From positions 124,001 to 188,000 of the forward strand of contig NZ_CP095848.1 in assembly GCF_023101345.1 (NCBI RefSeq): a stretch of 64,000 nucleotides of DNA, written 5' to 3'. Positions 1-9,311 of this stretch are shown here, piece by piece. Source of the stretch: Hymenobacter sublimis (GTDB lineage: Bacteria > Bacteroidota > Bacteroidia > Cytophagales > Hymenobacteraceae). The notes below the pieces were generated by a model that did not search any database, was not told the DNA's origin, and saw only the letters and a list, made by a program, of their open reading frames with translations. Both the position numbers and the translations under genes were made by a program. Each line of letters starts with the position of its first letter. Position 1 is the first letter of the stretch.

Positions 1-1
1 G

Positions 2-766
2 ATCAAGGAAAAGAATGGATTTCACTACGTAGATGAAGGTTCCGGCGAAGTGCTGTTGCTGCTGCACGGTCTGTTCGGAGCCTTGAGCAACTGGCAAGAC
101 GTAGTGGCCGAGTTTAGCGCCCAGTACCGCGTAGTAATTCCGCTCCTGCCAATTTATGACATGCCGCTCACCAAAGCGGGTGTGCCCGGCCTGGTAGGTT
201 TTGTCGAAGATTTCCTGGCGGAAGTAAAGCTGCCTGAGCCGTGCACCGTGCTCGGCAACTCCCTCGGCGGGCACATTGCCCTGGTGTACACGTTGCGCAA
301 CGCCGGCCGCGTAAACCGGTTGGTCCTGACGGGTAGCAGTGGCTTGTTTGAGGACAGCATGGGCGGTTCGTTTCCTAAGCGTGGTAACTATGCCTACGTG
401 CAAGAGCGGGTGGGTTATACCTTCTACGACCCCGCTATTGCTACCCAGGAACTGGTTGATGAGGTATTTAGCGTAACCAACTCCAACGCGAAATGCCTGC
501 GCATCATTAGCATTGCCCGCTCGGCCCAGCGGCATAACCTAGCCAAGGAATTGCAGCACATCCGCGTACCTACCCTGCTAGTGTGGGGGCTGAACGACAC
601 GATAACGCCCCCCGTAGTAGCCCACGAGTTTAACCGCCTCATCCGCGGCTCTGAGTTGCGCTTTCTGGACCACTGCGGTCATGCGCCCATGATGGAGCGC
701 CCAACTGCTTTCAACCAGCTACTGCACCAGTTTTTAGCGCGCACAGCTGTTCCGGTAGCCGGGTAA
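2..766 (+). CDS. alpha/beta hydrolase, 5' end outside the window
   Basis: Alpha/beta-hydrolase-fold enzyme, probably cytoplasmic, with unknown substrate. The frame is open to the window edge and the residues before the first GTG (position 50) read as a normal family N-terminus (HYVDEGSGE, then LLLLHG, the oxyanion strand). The gene therefore starts upstream and the GTG at 50 is not the start. The nucleophile elbow GNSLGG puts Ser at 260-262. The acid is probably Asp in LNDTITP and the base His in DHCGHAP, so the triad looks complete. About 148 bases separate it from the next gene. The fold assignment is firm. Whether it is an esterase, a dehalogenase-like enzyme or a lipase cannot be told from sequence. 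Confidence 0.85.
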   Translation: MKEKNGFHYVDEGSGEVLLLLHGLFGALSNWQDVVAEFSAQYRVVIPLLPIYDMPLTKAGVPGLVGFVEDFLAEVKLPEPCTVLGNSLGGHIALVYTLRNAGRVNRLVLTGSSGLFEDSMGGSFPKRGNYAYVQERVGYTFYDPAIATQELVDEVFSVTNSNAKCLRIISIARSAQRHNLAKELQHIRVPTLLVWGLNDTITPPVVAHEFNRLIRGSELRFLDHCGHAPMMERPTAFNQLLHQFLARTAVPVAG

Positions 767-913
767 GCTCCGCGCCGCCGAGGCTTTCGCCAAATAAATG
801 CAACTGTTGGTCTGGTGAACCCGCTCTTTTAGCCAGCCACGTACGTATGTATGGCTGGAATTTCTTTCTTTGGTAGTGTGCCCTACCTCTATCTTCGTTC
901 CTAGTTCCCTCCC

Positions 914-1591
914 ATGAACTCCATTATCGCCGAGGATTTACTGAATCAGATGATTCCGCCCCTGAAGGTGACGGACTCTATGGAAAAGGCGGCCCGCTGG
1001 CTGGAGGAATTCCACGTGGGCCAGCTGCCTGTGCTCGATAATCGGCTGTACCTGGGACTGGTGACGGAATCGGACCTGATGGACCAGGATGCCGATAAGC
1101 AGCTGCTCAGTGATATTGCCTTGAACTACGCTGATGTGCACGTGCAGCGCGACCAGCACTTCTACAATATCATTGAGCTGGCCGTGCAAAATAAAGTGCA
1201 GCTAGTGCCCGTACTTGATGAGCAGCGGGAGTACATGGGTGTGGTAACCGTAAGCGACACGCTGGCGGCCTTCGGTAAAGTGCCCGTTGCTAGTAACCAG
1301 CAGGGCATCATTGTGCTGGCCATGGAAGAGCGGGATTATTCCCTAACCCAGATTAGCCGGTACGTAGAGGAAAACAACGCTAAAATCATAAGCGCCCACG
1401 TGGCTCAGGACGAACACGACCCCTACCGGATCCGGCTCACTCTGAAGCTGAACACGCCCAATATTACCCGCATTATTGCTACTCTAGAGCGGTTCGGGTA
1501 TTCTATTACGGCTCAGTTCAGCGGCACCGAGGAAGTGAGCGAAGACGAGCAGCAGCGCTACGATGCCCTGCTGCGTTACCTGAACATCTGA
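914..1591 (+). CDS. CBS-domain protein with C-terminal ACT-like domain
   Basis: 225 residues. Two CBS motifs fill roughly residues 1-125, with typical segments such as GQLPVLDN and LVPVLDEQREYMGVVTVSD; CBS pairs bind adenosyl ligands. The C-terminal part (about 130-205) resembles an ACT regulatory fold, giving an AcuB-like arrangement. No catalytic domain is attached, so this is probably a small energy- or metabolite-sensing protein. It is followed after 13 bases by the POTRA/barrel gene and then NAD kinase. The order CBS protein, NAD kinase, DUF6089, uppS, bamA, ompH is recurrent in Bacteroidota. The target is unknown. Confidence 0.85.
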   Translation: MNSIIAEDLLNQMIPPLKVTDSMEKAARWLEEFHVGQLPVLDNRLYLGLVTESDLMDQDADKQLLSDIALNYADVHVQRDQHFYNIIELAVQNKVQLVPVLDEQREYMGVVTVSDTLAAFGKVPVASNQQGIIVLAMEERDYSLTQISRYVEENNAKIISAHVAQDEHDPYRIRLTLKLNTPNITRIIATLERFGYSITAQFSGTEEVSEDEQQRYDALLRYLNI

Positions 1592-1604
1592 GCAGGTAGG
1601 AGAA

Positions 1605-3065
1605 GTGCTGGCTATTGTATTGACGTTGCTGCTAGGCCTGCTACCGTCGGCCCCGGCAGCTATGCCTGTCGCTGGCCTTTCCGCGGCTCCCCCTGATTCG
1701 CTCCGCCGCGCCGCAACCGACAGCGTGATTAGCGTGCAATGCCCCGGCTACCCCACGTTGCGGGTTGCTAGCATTCTGTTTGTGGGCAATAAAGTAACGA
1801 AAGAGCCGGTGCTACGAGCCGAGCTGGATTTCCGGGAAGGCGATACGCTACGGGCCGCTACCTTCAGTAAACGACTGGAAGCCAACCGCCGCCGCTTATT
1901 TAACCTGCAGCTTTTCCACCAGGTGCTGCTGCAGGCCGTCTGTCGCGACGGCGAAGTGACCATTCTCTACAGCGTGCAAGAGCGGTGGTACACCTTTCCT
2001 GTACCCATCTTCTCCCTGGCCGACCGCAATTTTCGCTCCTGGCTCGACCGTGCGGACCGCTGGCAGCGCGTAGATTACGGGTTGCATCTGGTGCGCCGTA
2101 ACTTTCGGGGCCGGAACGAGCAACTGCTGGCCAACGTGCAGTTAGGCTTCAACCGCAAATACGAAGTGTTCTATGAGGCGCCAGGCTACGGTCGGCGGCG
2201 CCGTATTGGCCTAGGGGCCGGATTGTCCTACTACCGCAGCCATGCCCTAGACTATGCCACGGTGCAAGACAGGCTCGCCAATCTGCGGCAGGAAAATGAT
2301 TTTCCTATTGAGCGACAGTATGCTACCCTGGGGCTGCGTTGGCGCCGTACCGTGCAGCACCTCACGGCCCTAGATGTGTCGTACCACCGCGAGCAAGTCT
2401 CCGACTCCGTGCTCTACTACAACCCAACCTACTACCTGCACGGACCGCGCCGGGAGTACGTGGAGCTCAGTTTAGTCAGCACCCTCAACCAGCGCCATAC
2501 ATTTGCCTACCCCTTAACCGGACAGTACGCGCAACTTGCCCTATCCTACCGCACGTTTCTTACACCAGGCACGCCAGATGTACTTACGCTACGGGGGCGC
2601 TACGCCCGCTATTTAGCCCTGGGCGGTCCATTTTACTACACCATTGGTACGGCCGCGCAAGTGCGCCTAGCCCGGTCCGTAGGCTACGCCGATAACCGAG
2701 CATTTGGGTATGATGTCTTGGTGCGCGGCTATGACGCTTACGTAATAGATGGCCACCACTACGGTCTCGTGCAGCAAGGGCTTACGTATCGGTTGCTTGA
2801 TGTAGGCCAACTCCAGCTCAATGGAGTGCGCACTACTAAGTTCAACACCATTCCCCTCGTGTTTTATTTGAATACTTTTGCCGACGTAGGCTACGTGCAG
2901 ACACCAGCACCCCGGCCTACGAATCGGTTGCCCAATAAGCTGCTGGCCTCCACCGGCGTTGCCTTACACCTGGTAACGTACTACGATTGGGTGCTTACCC
3001 TGGAGTATGCCCGTACCCGGGAGCGGGAGGGAGGCTTCTTTTTTCGTACGCAGTTCCCCATTTAA
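1605..3065 (+). CDS. BamA/TamA-like POTRA and beta-barrel outer membrane protein
   Basis: 486 residues, GTG start, with a purine-rich stretch just upstream. A hydrophobic signal peptide occupies about residues 1-20. One POTRA-like domain (about 50-130; FVGNKVTKEPVLRAEL is the diagnostic segment) is followed by an Omp85-type barrel with many alternating Tyr/Arg strands and a C-terminal strand ending in Phe-Pro-Ile. It is much shorter than the 849-residue BamA at 6720 and has one POTRA instead of five, so it is a separate Omp85 member. It lies between the CBS protein and NAD kinase and is probably cotranscribed. A role in outer-membrane insertion or export is inferred from the family only. Confidence 0.8.
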   Translation: MLAIVLTLLLGLLPSAPAAMPVAGLSAAPPDSLRRAATDSVISVQCPGYPTLRVASILFVGNKVTKEPVLRAELDFREGDTLRAATFSKRLEANRRRLFNLQLFHQVLLQAVCRDGEVTILYSVQERWYTFPVPIFSLADRNFRSWLDRADRWQRVDYGLHLVRRNFRGRNEQLLANVQLGFNRKYEVFYEAPGYGRRRRIGLGAGLSYYRSHALDYATVQDRLANLRQENDFPIERQYATLGLRWRRTVQHLTALDVSYHREQVSDSVLYYNPTYYLHGPRREYVELSLVSTLNQRHTFAYPLTGQYAQLALSYRTFLTPGTPDVLTLRGRYARYLALGGPFYYTIGTAAQVRLARSVGYADNRAFGYDVLVRGYDAYVIDGHHYGLVQQGLTYRLLDVGQLQLNGVRTTKFNTIPLVFYLNTFADVGYVQTPAPRPTNRLPNKLLASTGVALHLVTYYDWVLTLEYARTREREGGFFFRTQFPI

Positions 3066-3102
3066 TCTTCCTGCCAAAGAGGCATCAGATTAAGCTTTTG
3101 TT

Positions 3103-3996
3103 ATGAAAATTGCCATTCTAGGTAAGCCATTCAGTGAGGAGCTGACGCCTTTCATGCGTGAAATGGTAGAAGAACTGACGCGTCGGCAGGCCGAAGTATG
3201 CGTTCTGGAATCGTTTCATACTTACCTCAGTGAACGGGTTGATTTACCTGAGGGCATTACCACCTTCCGGCGCGGCGACTCCCTACGGGGCATGCAATTC
3301 GTGCTCAGCATTGGAGGCGATGGTACCCTGCTCGACACCGTTACCTACGTCGGAGCCCTTCAAATTCCGATCCTCGGTATCAATACCGGACGGTTAGGAT
3401 TTTTGGCCACCATTTCCCCCGACAAGATTGGCCCCGCCTTGGACTCCCTATTCAAAGGGCACTTTGTGCTGGAAGACCGAAGCCTGATTCGGGTTGATAC
3501 AGACCCCGATACCTTTGGCGCTATTAACTTCGGCCTCAATGAGTTCAGCATTCTGAAGCGCGACACCTCCTCCATGATTGTGGTACATACCTACATCGAT
3601 GGAGAGTACCTGAACTCCTACTGGGCAGATGGCCTGATTGTGGCCACGCCCACTGGCTCTACTGGGTATTCGCTGAGCTGCGGCGGACCCGTTATGTTAC
3701 CACAAACAAACAATTTTATTATCGCTCCCGTATGTCCCCACAATCTGAACGTACGGCCGCTAATTGTATCAGACCGGAGTGTAATTTCCTTTGAAATTGA
3801 AGGCAGAAGCAACAACTTTTTGCTTTCACTTGACTCCCGCTCCGAAACAGTAGAGGCCGGAATTCAGATTGCTGTTCGCCGAGAAAACTTTAATGCTCGC
3901 CTGGTAAAGCTTAACCATGTTAACTTCCTGAGTACCTTGCGCAGTAAGTTAAACTGGGGTCTGGACCGTCGGAACCCTGCTGGCATACCTATTTAA
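3103..3996 (+). CDS. nadK: NAD kinase
   Basis: Phosphorylates NAD to NADP using ATP or polyphosphate, in the cytoplasm. The 297-residue protein has the family hallmarks: GGDGT (glycine-rich phosphate loop with catalytic Asp), NTGRLGFLA and TPTGSTGYSLSCGGP in the NAD-binding domain. Length is normal. It sits 37 bases after the POTRA/barrel gene and is probably in the same transcript. A TAnnTTTG promoter box follows it, so the DUF6089 gene downstream can be expressed separately. Confidence 0.97.
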   Translation: MKIAILGKPFSEELTPFMREMVEELTRRQAEVCVLESFHTYLSERVDLPEGITTFRRGDSLRGMQFVLSIGGDGTLLDTVTYVGALQIPILGINTGRLGFLATISPDKIGPALDSLFKGHFVLEDRSLIRVDTDPDTFGAINFGLNEFSILKRDTSSMIVVHTYIDGEYLNSYWADGLIVATPTGSTGYSLSCGGPVMLPQTNNFIIAPVCPHNLNVRPLIVSDRSVISFEIEGRSNNFLLSLDSRSETVEAGIQIAVRRENFNARLVKLNHVNFLSTLRSKLNWGLDRRNPAGIPI

Positions 3997-4042
3997 GCAT
4001 AGAGATTTTCCACTAATAATTTTTAAAGTTCCCGTCATCCTC

Positions 4043-4050
4043 TACTTTTG
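4043..4050 (+). promoter_or_regulatory. -7 box upstream of first DUF6089 gene
   Basis: TACTTTTG matches the Bacteroidota -7 consensus TAnnTTTG exactly. A T-run at 4021-4024 stands at the -33 position but lacks the G. Predicted transcript start is near 4057, giving a leader of about 65 bases before the ATG at 4122. Confidence 0.5.
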
Positions 4051-4121
4051 TCGCTGACTGCGACCGTGCTTGTACAATTTTCGCATTCTTGAACTTGAAT
4101 ATTTTCTAACCTTCGCTTAAT

Positions 4122-5003
4122 ATGAAGCAACTCTTCACCTACACTACGGCCCTGCTGCTAGTCCTCGCACTGGTAGCGACGGAAGCGAGTGCGCAGCAAT
4201 TCAGCAAGCGGAAGCAGTACAACTCTGTTGGCCTGACCGTAACTGGCATGAACTACTTTGGAGATATTACTCCCAAGCCTAGTATTCCCAGCTTCCGTCC
4301 CGGTGCAACTCGTCTTAATGCAGGTCTGACATTCACACGCCGTTTTGCTCCGCGTATATCGGGGCGCGCCTCTTTGACATACGGTCGTATTAGCGGCGAC
4401 GACTCGAAAGCTGCTGATCAGAACGATGCGGACGCTAAGTTCCGCTTCAACCGGAACATGAACTTCCGCAACGGTATTTTGGAGTTTGCGGCAGTAGGCA
4501 TGTTTGATCTGATTGAGAATCGCAACAACTACATCAAGCGTCCTGACTTTGTACCCTACGTATTCGGTGGTATTGGAGTAATGCGTCATAATCCGAAAGG
4601 TTTGGACGCAGAAGGCAATTATGTTGCTCTGCAAGCGTTGAGAACTGAGGGACAGTCGGAGGGCTACTCTTTGACCCAATTCGTTATTCCTTTCGGTGCT
4701 GGGGCTCGTTACAAGTTGAACAAGCAGTTTGATATTGGCCTAGAGCTTGGCTTCCGTAAAACCTTTACCGACTATCTTGACGACGTAAGCGGTAACTACG
4801 TAGCTAACCGGGATGCTCTCTCTTCTCCTGCTGCTAAGTATTTCGGTTGGGATATTACGAAAGAGGTCCCAGGCACATATACTGAAGCCGTTCAAGGTGG
4901 CGAGATGCGCGGCAAAAGCTCTGAAAAAGACTGGTACACTACTTTGGGTGTGTCGGTAAACTATATCCTTGCTCCTCGAGTAAGAAGCCCCAAATTCCGA
5001 TAG
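4122..5003 (+). CDS. DUF6089 family outer membrane beta-barrel protein
   Basis: 293 residues with a signal peptide (about 1-24, cleaved after ASA/QQ). The mature part alternates short aromatic and glycine-rich strands (YVFGGIGVMRHNP, IPFGAGARYKL, LGFRKTFTDYLDDVSGNY), as in small outer-membrane barrels. The family is specific to Bacteroidota, often lies upstream of uppS-bamA, and has no established function. A paralogue follows 40 bases downstream. Codon use is slightly richer in A/T than the neighbours, as is common for abundant outer-membrane proteins. The Bam complex genes downstream may assemble it; that is inference. Confidence 0.85.
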   Translation: MKQLFTYTTALLLVLALVATEASAQQFSKRKQYNSVGLTVTGMNYFGDITPKPSIPSFRPGATRLNAGLTFTRRFAPRISGRASLTYGRISGDDSKAADQNDADAKFRFNRNMNFRNGILEFAAVGMFDLIENRNNYIKRPDFVPYVFGGIGVMRHNPKGLDAEGNYVALQALRTEGQSEGYSLTQFVIPFGAGARYKLNKQFDIGLELGFRKTFTDYLDDVSGNYVANRDALSSPAAKYFGWDITKEVPGTYTEAVQGGEMRGKSSEKDWYTTLGVSVNYILAPRVRSPKFR

Positions 5004-5040
5004 CCAGTAAACTGGCTGTCCTTTTTCACCAACAGCCAGT
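5002..5040 (+). repeat. alternative hairpins between the two DUF6089 genes
   Basis: AGCCAGT (5002-5008) pairs with ACTGGCT (5011-5017), followed by a short T-run. The same right arm, extended to ACTGGCTGT (5011-5019), can pair with ACAGCCAGT (5032-5040). The structures exclude each other. This may be a weak attenuator tuning the second gene, or chance. Confidence 0.35.
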
Positions 5041-5043
5041 CTA

Positions 5044-5799
5044 ATGACTCAATCGAAGCTCTTCAAAACACTCCTTGCTGGCGTATTGCCAGTAGGGAGT
5101 GTTTTTTTTGCCTACACGGCAACTGCTCAGAACACTAGCGAGATAGGAATAGGCTTGGGCGGTTTAACCTATAAAGGGGAGCTGTCACCGAACTACCAAT
5201 TCCGCAACAACCGACCGGCCCTGACAGCCTTTTACCGGAAGGATGTATCTGCACCCATAACATTGCGGGCAGGGTTCACAGCTGGTTTGTTACGTGCCGA
5301 CGATGGTAACGTGCAGGGTGCTAATGGAAGAATTGCTCCGTTAGCCGAATATCGCAATGCTAATATGAAAGGTAGCCTGCTGGAAGCATCCGGCGTAGTA
5401 GAATATAATTTCTTTGATTACCACGACCGGCGCGACAAGGTCCACTTCACGCCCTATGTATTCGTTGGACTGGCCGGATTTTATGCCAATACTCAGACAG
5501 CTAGTAGTGCTAACCCCCAGCTAGACCGCAAGGCGGGCATGATCAATCTGGCTATTCCAGCGGGCTTAGGTTTCAAATATGCTCTTTCCGACCACTGGAA
5601 CCTAGGCTTGGAAGCTGGGGCGCGCAAAACCTTCACTGATCAACTGGACCATATTGACGGCAAATCCCGGGGGCAAAATGACCTGATTGGTAATTCGCAT
5701 GATCAGGACTGGTACTTCTACAACGGCTTGAGCATTTCCTATACCTTCTACAAAATTCGCTGCCCTGACCCTAGCCAGGAAAAAGCAAAGAAAAACTAA
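5044..5799 (+). CDS. DUF6089-like outer membrane protein (paralogue)
   Basis: 251 residues with a signal peptide (about 1-28, ending TATAQ/N). It shares the layout of the preceding gene: an early IGLGGLTYKGELSPNY strand, a central YVFVGLAGFYANT and the late motif LGLEAGARKTFTDQLDHIDG, which matches LGFRKTFTDYLDDVSG in the neighbour. It is therefore a tandem duplicate that has diverged strongly. Probably a small outer-membrane barrel. A strong hairpin downstream at 5838-5872 should end this transcript. Confidence 0.8.
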   Translation: MTQSKLFKTLLAGVLPVGSVFFAYTATAQNTSEIGIGLGGLTYKGELSPNYQFRNNRPALTAFYRKDVSAPITLRAGFTAGLLRADDGNVQGANGRIAPLAEYRNANMKGSLLEASGVVEYNFFDYHDRRDKVHFTPYVFVGLAGFYANTQTASSANPQLDRKAGMINLAIPAGLGFKYALSDHWNLGLEAGARKTFTDQLDHIDGKSRGQNDLIGNSHDQDWYFYNGLSISYTFYKIRCPDPSQEKAKKN

Positions 5800-5837
5800 T
5801 TACTACTGATAAGTAGTTGGCTACAAGTCTTGCCGCA

Positions 5838-5872
5838 AACAGCCCCCGACATACTAGGTGCCGGGGGCTGTT
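5838..5872 (+). terminator. hairpin after DUF6089 pair
   Basis: An 11-bp perfect GC-rich stem (5838-5848 with 5862-5872), 13-base loop, then TTCGTATT. Likely ends the DUF6089 transcript before uppS. Confidence 0.7.
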
Positions 5873-5963
5873 CGTATTAAGACCCTTGAGTGCAACTTGT
5901 TATTGAGCAGAGGCGAATGCAACCATTTGCGTAACTTGCAGCCTCTTTACGCAAAAAGTACTG

Positions 5964-6710
5964 ATGGCCGTCCGGTCCGAGATAGATTCCCAGAATATAC
6001 CCGCTCACGTAGCTGTCATAATGGATGGCAATGGCCGTTGGGCCAAGCAGAAGGGGGGCTTGCGCATTTTCGGGCACCAGAGCGCCATCAAGGCCGTGCG
6101 CGAAACAGTAGAGGCCGCCGCGGAAGTGGGGGTGCGCTACTTAACCTTGTATGCCTTCTCGACCGAAAACTGGTCGCGGCCGGCGCACGAGGTGATGGCG
6201 CTTATGCAGTTGTTGGTTCATACCATCCGGCAAGAAACCCCTACGCTGCTCAAAAACAGCATCCGCCTTCAAGCAATCGGCCAGATTGAAAATTTGCCTG
6301 CTTCCTGCCAAAAGGAATTGGCGGAGGCAATCGAGCTAACTAAAGAAGGCTCCCGAACTACTCTGCTGCTAGCTCTAAGCTACAGCGGCCGGTGGGACCT
6401 AACGCAGGCCGCGCAGCGAATGGCTCAAGAGGTAGCAGCTGGTCGGCTGCAGCCGGAGCAAATCACGGAGCAAACGGTAGCCAGCTTTCTTTCAACAGCA
6501 GGCATTCCAGATCCTGAATTGCTGATTCGCACCAGTGGCGAACAGCGCATTAGTAATTTTTTATTGTGGCAGCTGGCCTATACGGAACTGTTTATCACCG
6601 ATTTGCTGTGGCCTGATTTCCGGCGGGAGCATTTTTACGATGCCCTGCGGGCTTACCAGCAGCGGGAGCGTCGGTTCGGGAAAACCAGTGAGCAGCTAAC
6701 CGTTTCGTAA
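5964..6710 (+). CDS. uppS: isoprenyl transferase (undecaprenyl diphosphate synthase)
   Basis: Condenses isopentenyl diphosphate onto farnesyl diphosphate to make undecaprenyl diphosphate, the lipid carrier for peptidoglycan and polysaccharide synthesis. 248 residues, normal length. Visible motifs are MDGNGRWA (with the Mg-binding, catalytic Asp), FGHQSA, YAFSTENW, and the C-terminal LLIRTSGEQRISNFLLWQ with YTELFI. The ATG at 5964 gives the expected short N-terminus. Nine bases separate it from bamA, so the two are almost certainly cotranscribed, linking envelope precursor supply with outer-membrane assembly. Confidence 0.97.
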   Translation: MAVRSEIDSQNIPAHVAVIMDGNGRWAKQKGGLRIFGHQSAIKAVRETVEAAAEVGVRYLTLYAFSTENWSRPAHEVMALMQLLVHTIRQETPTLLKNSIRLQAIGQIENLPASCQKELAEAIELTKEGSRTTLLLALSYSGRWDLTQAAQRMAQEVAAGRLQPEQITEQTVASFLSTAGIPDPELLIRTSGEQRISNFLLWQLAYTELFITDLLWPDFRREHFYDALRAYQQRERRFGKTSEQLTVS

Positions 6711-6719
6711 TAACAGAAC

Positions 6720-9269
6720 ATGAGTTCTTCCTACCATAAACTTATTCCAGCTGCCGCGCTGGCCTTGTCCTTGGGCGCAGTGCCAATAAGCACGGCCGTT
6801 GCCCAAACTCAGGTGCCGGCTGCCTCTGCCGGCGAGCAGCCCCAGCGTTACACTCTGGGTGGCATCACTGTAAGCGGCGCCCGTTACCTGGATCCTAATA
6901 CGCTAATCGGCCTGACTGGGTTGAAGGTAGGGGACCCAATTACAATTCCGGGCGAAGAAATCGGTAAAGCCATCCGCCGGCTCTGGGACCAGGGCATTTT
7001 GGGCGACGTAAGTGTGAGCATTGCGCGCACAGAGGGCAGCCGCATCTTTCTTGATTTTAACTTAAAGGAGCGGCCCCGGCTGTCTAAATTTGAGTTTTCG
7101 GGCATCGGTAAAAGCCAGGCCGATGAGCTCAAGAATAAGATTAAGCTAATCCGCGGAAAGGTGGTAACGGATGCGTTGCTGAGCAACACCCGTACCCAGG
7201 TTCGGAAGTTCTATACCAATAAGGGCTTTCTGGACAGTAAGGTTACCATCACCCAGGTTCCTGATTCCTCGCTGTCTAACAGTGTCGTGCTGAATATCAA
7301 AGTTGATAAGGGCTCTAAGGTCAAAATCAATGACATTCAGTTTGAGGGAAACACAGCCTACTCGGATGGTAAGCTGAAGGGCAAGTTCAAGAAAACCAAA
7401 GAGAAGAAATTTCCTAAGCTCTTTAACTCCGGCAAGTTTCAGAGTAAAGAATTTGAAGAGGACAAAGCCAAGCTGCTAGAGTTTTACAACAGTGAAGGCT
7501 ACCGCGACGCTGTTGTAGTTTCCGATACGCTGGAGCGGATAGGGGATGCCCTGCGCCTCACTGTCAAGGTAGATGAGGGTCCCAAGTATTACTTCCGGAA
7601 TATTACCTGGAAGGGTAACTACCTCTACGATGACAAGACCCTGGCCTCTGTGCTAGGCATTAAAGAAGGTAGCGTCTATAGCAAGGAAACTCTGGATAAA
7701 CGCCTGAACTACAACCCAACAGGTCAGGACGTAACCTCGCTCTACATGAACGACGGTTACCTGTTCTTCCAGATTGAGCCAGTAGAGACCAAGGTAGAAG
7801 GCGACTCAATTGATATTGAGATGCGTCTTACGGAAGGTGTACAGGCGCGCATTAAGGACGTGAACATTGCCGGAAACACGAAAACTTCCGACCACGTAGT
7901 GCGCCGCTCCCTGTACACGCTGCCCGGCGACAAATTCAGCCGAGAGCAGCTCATTCGCAGCCAGCGTGAAATTGCTACCCTAGGCTACTTCGACCCGGAA
8001 AAGATTGGGTTGAACCCGGTTCCTAACCAGGCTGATGGTACGGTTGACATCAATTACACGGTGGAAGAGAAGCCTTCCGACCAGATTACCCTGTCGGGTG
8101 GTTGGGGTGGTTACGCCGGCTTTATTGGTACCGTTGGTCTAGTGTTCAATAACTTTTCCCTGCGCAAAGCCGGTACGTTGCGCAATTGGACGCCGGTGCC
8201 CGCCGGTGATGGTCAGCGTTTGTCGCTGAACGTGCAGGCGAATGGCTTGCAATACCAGGCCTACTCTTTCTCGTTTACGGAACCCTGGCTGGGTGGCCGC
8301 AAGCCGAACTCTCTGTCCGTAAGCCTAACCAAAACCATTTACCGGCTAGGTACCAACTTCGACGCCGAAACGGGTAGTTTCCTTAAAACAAATGGTGCTA
8401 GTGTAAGCTTAGGCCGCCGTTTGCGTTGGCCCGATGACTATTTCACGCTGAGTAATGCCCTGTCCATCACCCAGTACAAACTGAACAACTACACGGCGTT
8501 AGGCTCTGAATTCTTCCCTAACGGTACGGGTAACGCGAACAACATAACGTTTAACACAACCCTTTCCCGCAACAGCATCGACAACCCCACCTTCACGCGC
8601 CGGGGCTCTTCACTGGCGCTGAGTGTGAATCTGACGCCGCCTTACTCCTTGTTCCCGGGGTCCAGCCCCAGCGTAGGTGAGTGGGTAGAGTTTCACAAGT
8701 GGATGTTTGACGCCTCTTGGTTCTCGCCGGTGGTAGGCAAGCTGGTTCTCAATACCCGCGCCCACTTCGGTTTCATTGGCACCTACAACAGCAGCCGCCC
8801 AATCGGGCCATTTGAACGCTTTAAGCTGGGTGGCTCGGGTCTGGGCTACGGTGGGTCGGCAAACTTTATAGCTGGCACTGAATACATTGGCCTAAGAGGC
8901 TACGCGGACCCAGGCGATGCCAGCACTTCCCCCTTACCTACCTCTATAACTGGTACGAATGGTTCTAGTGGCGGCGTGGTGTACAATAAGTTCGTGATGG
9001 AAATGCGTTATCCGGTTAGCTTAAACCCGGCCGCCACCGTGTACGTGCTCAGCTTTGCAGAAGCTGGCAACGCTTTTGAACGCTATTCCGAGTACAATCC
9101 TTATAAGTTGTACCGCTCAGCGGGGGTCGGAGCCCGCATCTTCATGTCGGCATTTGGTTTGCTAGGGTTTGACTACGGTTGGGGCTTTGATAAAGTGCCG
9201 ATCTACACTCCTGGTCAGAAGCAGGACAAGGGCATCTTCCACTTTATTATCGGCCAGCAGATCCGCTAA
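6720..9269 (+). CDS. bamA: outer membrane protein assembly factor BamA
   Basis: Central Omp85 barrel of the Bam complex, inserting beta-barrel proteins into the outer membrane. 849 residues: signal peptide (about 1-28), five POTRA domains (about 40-430; repeated signatures such as FEFSGIGKSQADELK, IQFEGNTAYSDGKL and VNIAGNTKTSDHVVRRSL), then a C-terminal barrel. The segment FERFKLGGSGLGYGGS corresponds to the conserved L6 VRGF-type loop region, here changed to a Bacteroidota form; GLRGYADPG follows. Gene order uppS-bamA-ompH-ompH puts the barrel machine beside its periplasmic chaperones. Start ATG 6720 directly follows uppS. Confidence 0.96.
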   Translation: MSSSYHKLIPAAALALSLGAVPISTAVAQTQVPAASAGEQPQRYTLGGITVSGARYLDPNTLIGLTGLKVGDPITIPGEEIGKAIRRLWDQGILGDVSVSIARTEGSRIFLDFNLKERPRLSKFEFSGIGKSQADELKNKIKLIRGKVVTDALLSNTRTQVRKFYTNKGFLDSKVTITQVPDSSLSNSVVLNIKVDKGSKVKINDIQFEGNTAYSDGKLKGKFKKTKEKKFPKLFNSGKFQSKEFEEDKAKLLEFYNSEGYRDAVVVSDTLERIGDALRLTVKVDEGPKYYFRNITWKGNYLYDDKTLASVLGIKEGSVYSKETLDKRLNYNPTGQDVTSLYMNDGYLFFQIEPVETKVEGDSIDIEMRLTEGVQARIKDVNIAGNTKTSDHVVRRSLYTLPGDKFSREQLIRSQREIATLGYFDPEKIGLNPVPNQADGTVDINYTVEEKPSDQITLSGGWGGYAGFIGTVGLVFNNFSLRKAGTLRNWTPVPAGDGQRLSLNVQANGLQYQAYSFSFTEPWLGGRKPNSLSVSLTKTIYRLGTNFDAETGSFLKTNGASVSLGRRLRWPDDYFTLSNALSITQYKLNNYTALGSEFFPNGTGNANNITFNTTLSRNSIDNPTFTRRGSSLALSVNLTPPYSLFPGSSPSVGEWVEFHKWMFDASWFSPVVGKLVLNTRAHFGFIGTYNSSRPIGPFERFKLGGSGLGYGGSANFIAGTEYIGLRGYADPGDASTSPLPTSITGTNGSSGGVVYNKFVMEMRYPVSLNPAATVYVLSFAEAGNAFERYSEYNPYKLYRSAGVGARIFMSAFGLLGFDYGWGFDKVPIYTPGQKQDKGIFHFIIGQQIR

Positions 9270-9311
9270 GCCCGGCGGCGCGGCCGTCAACACTTCATCT
9301 TATTTTACCAT

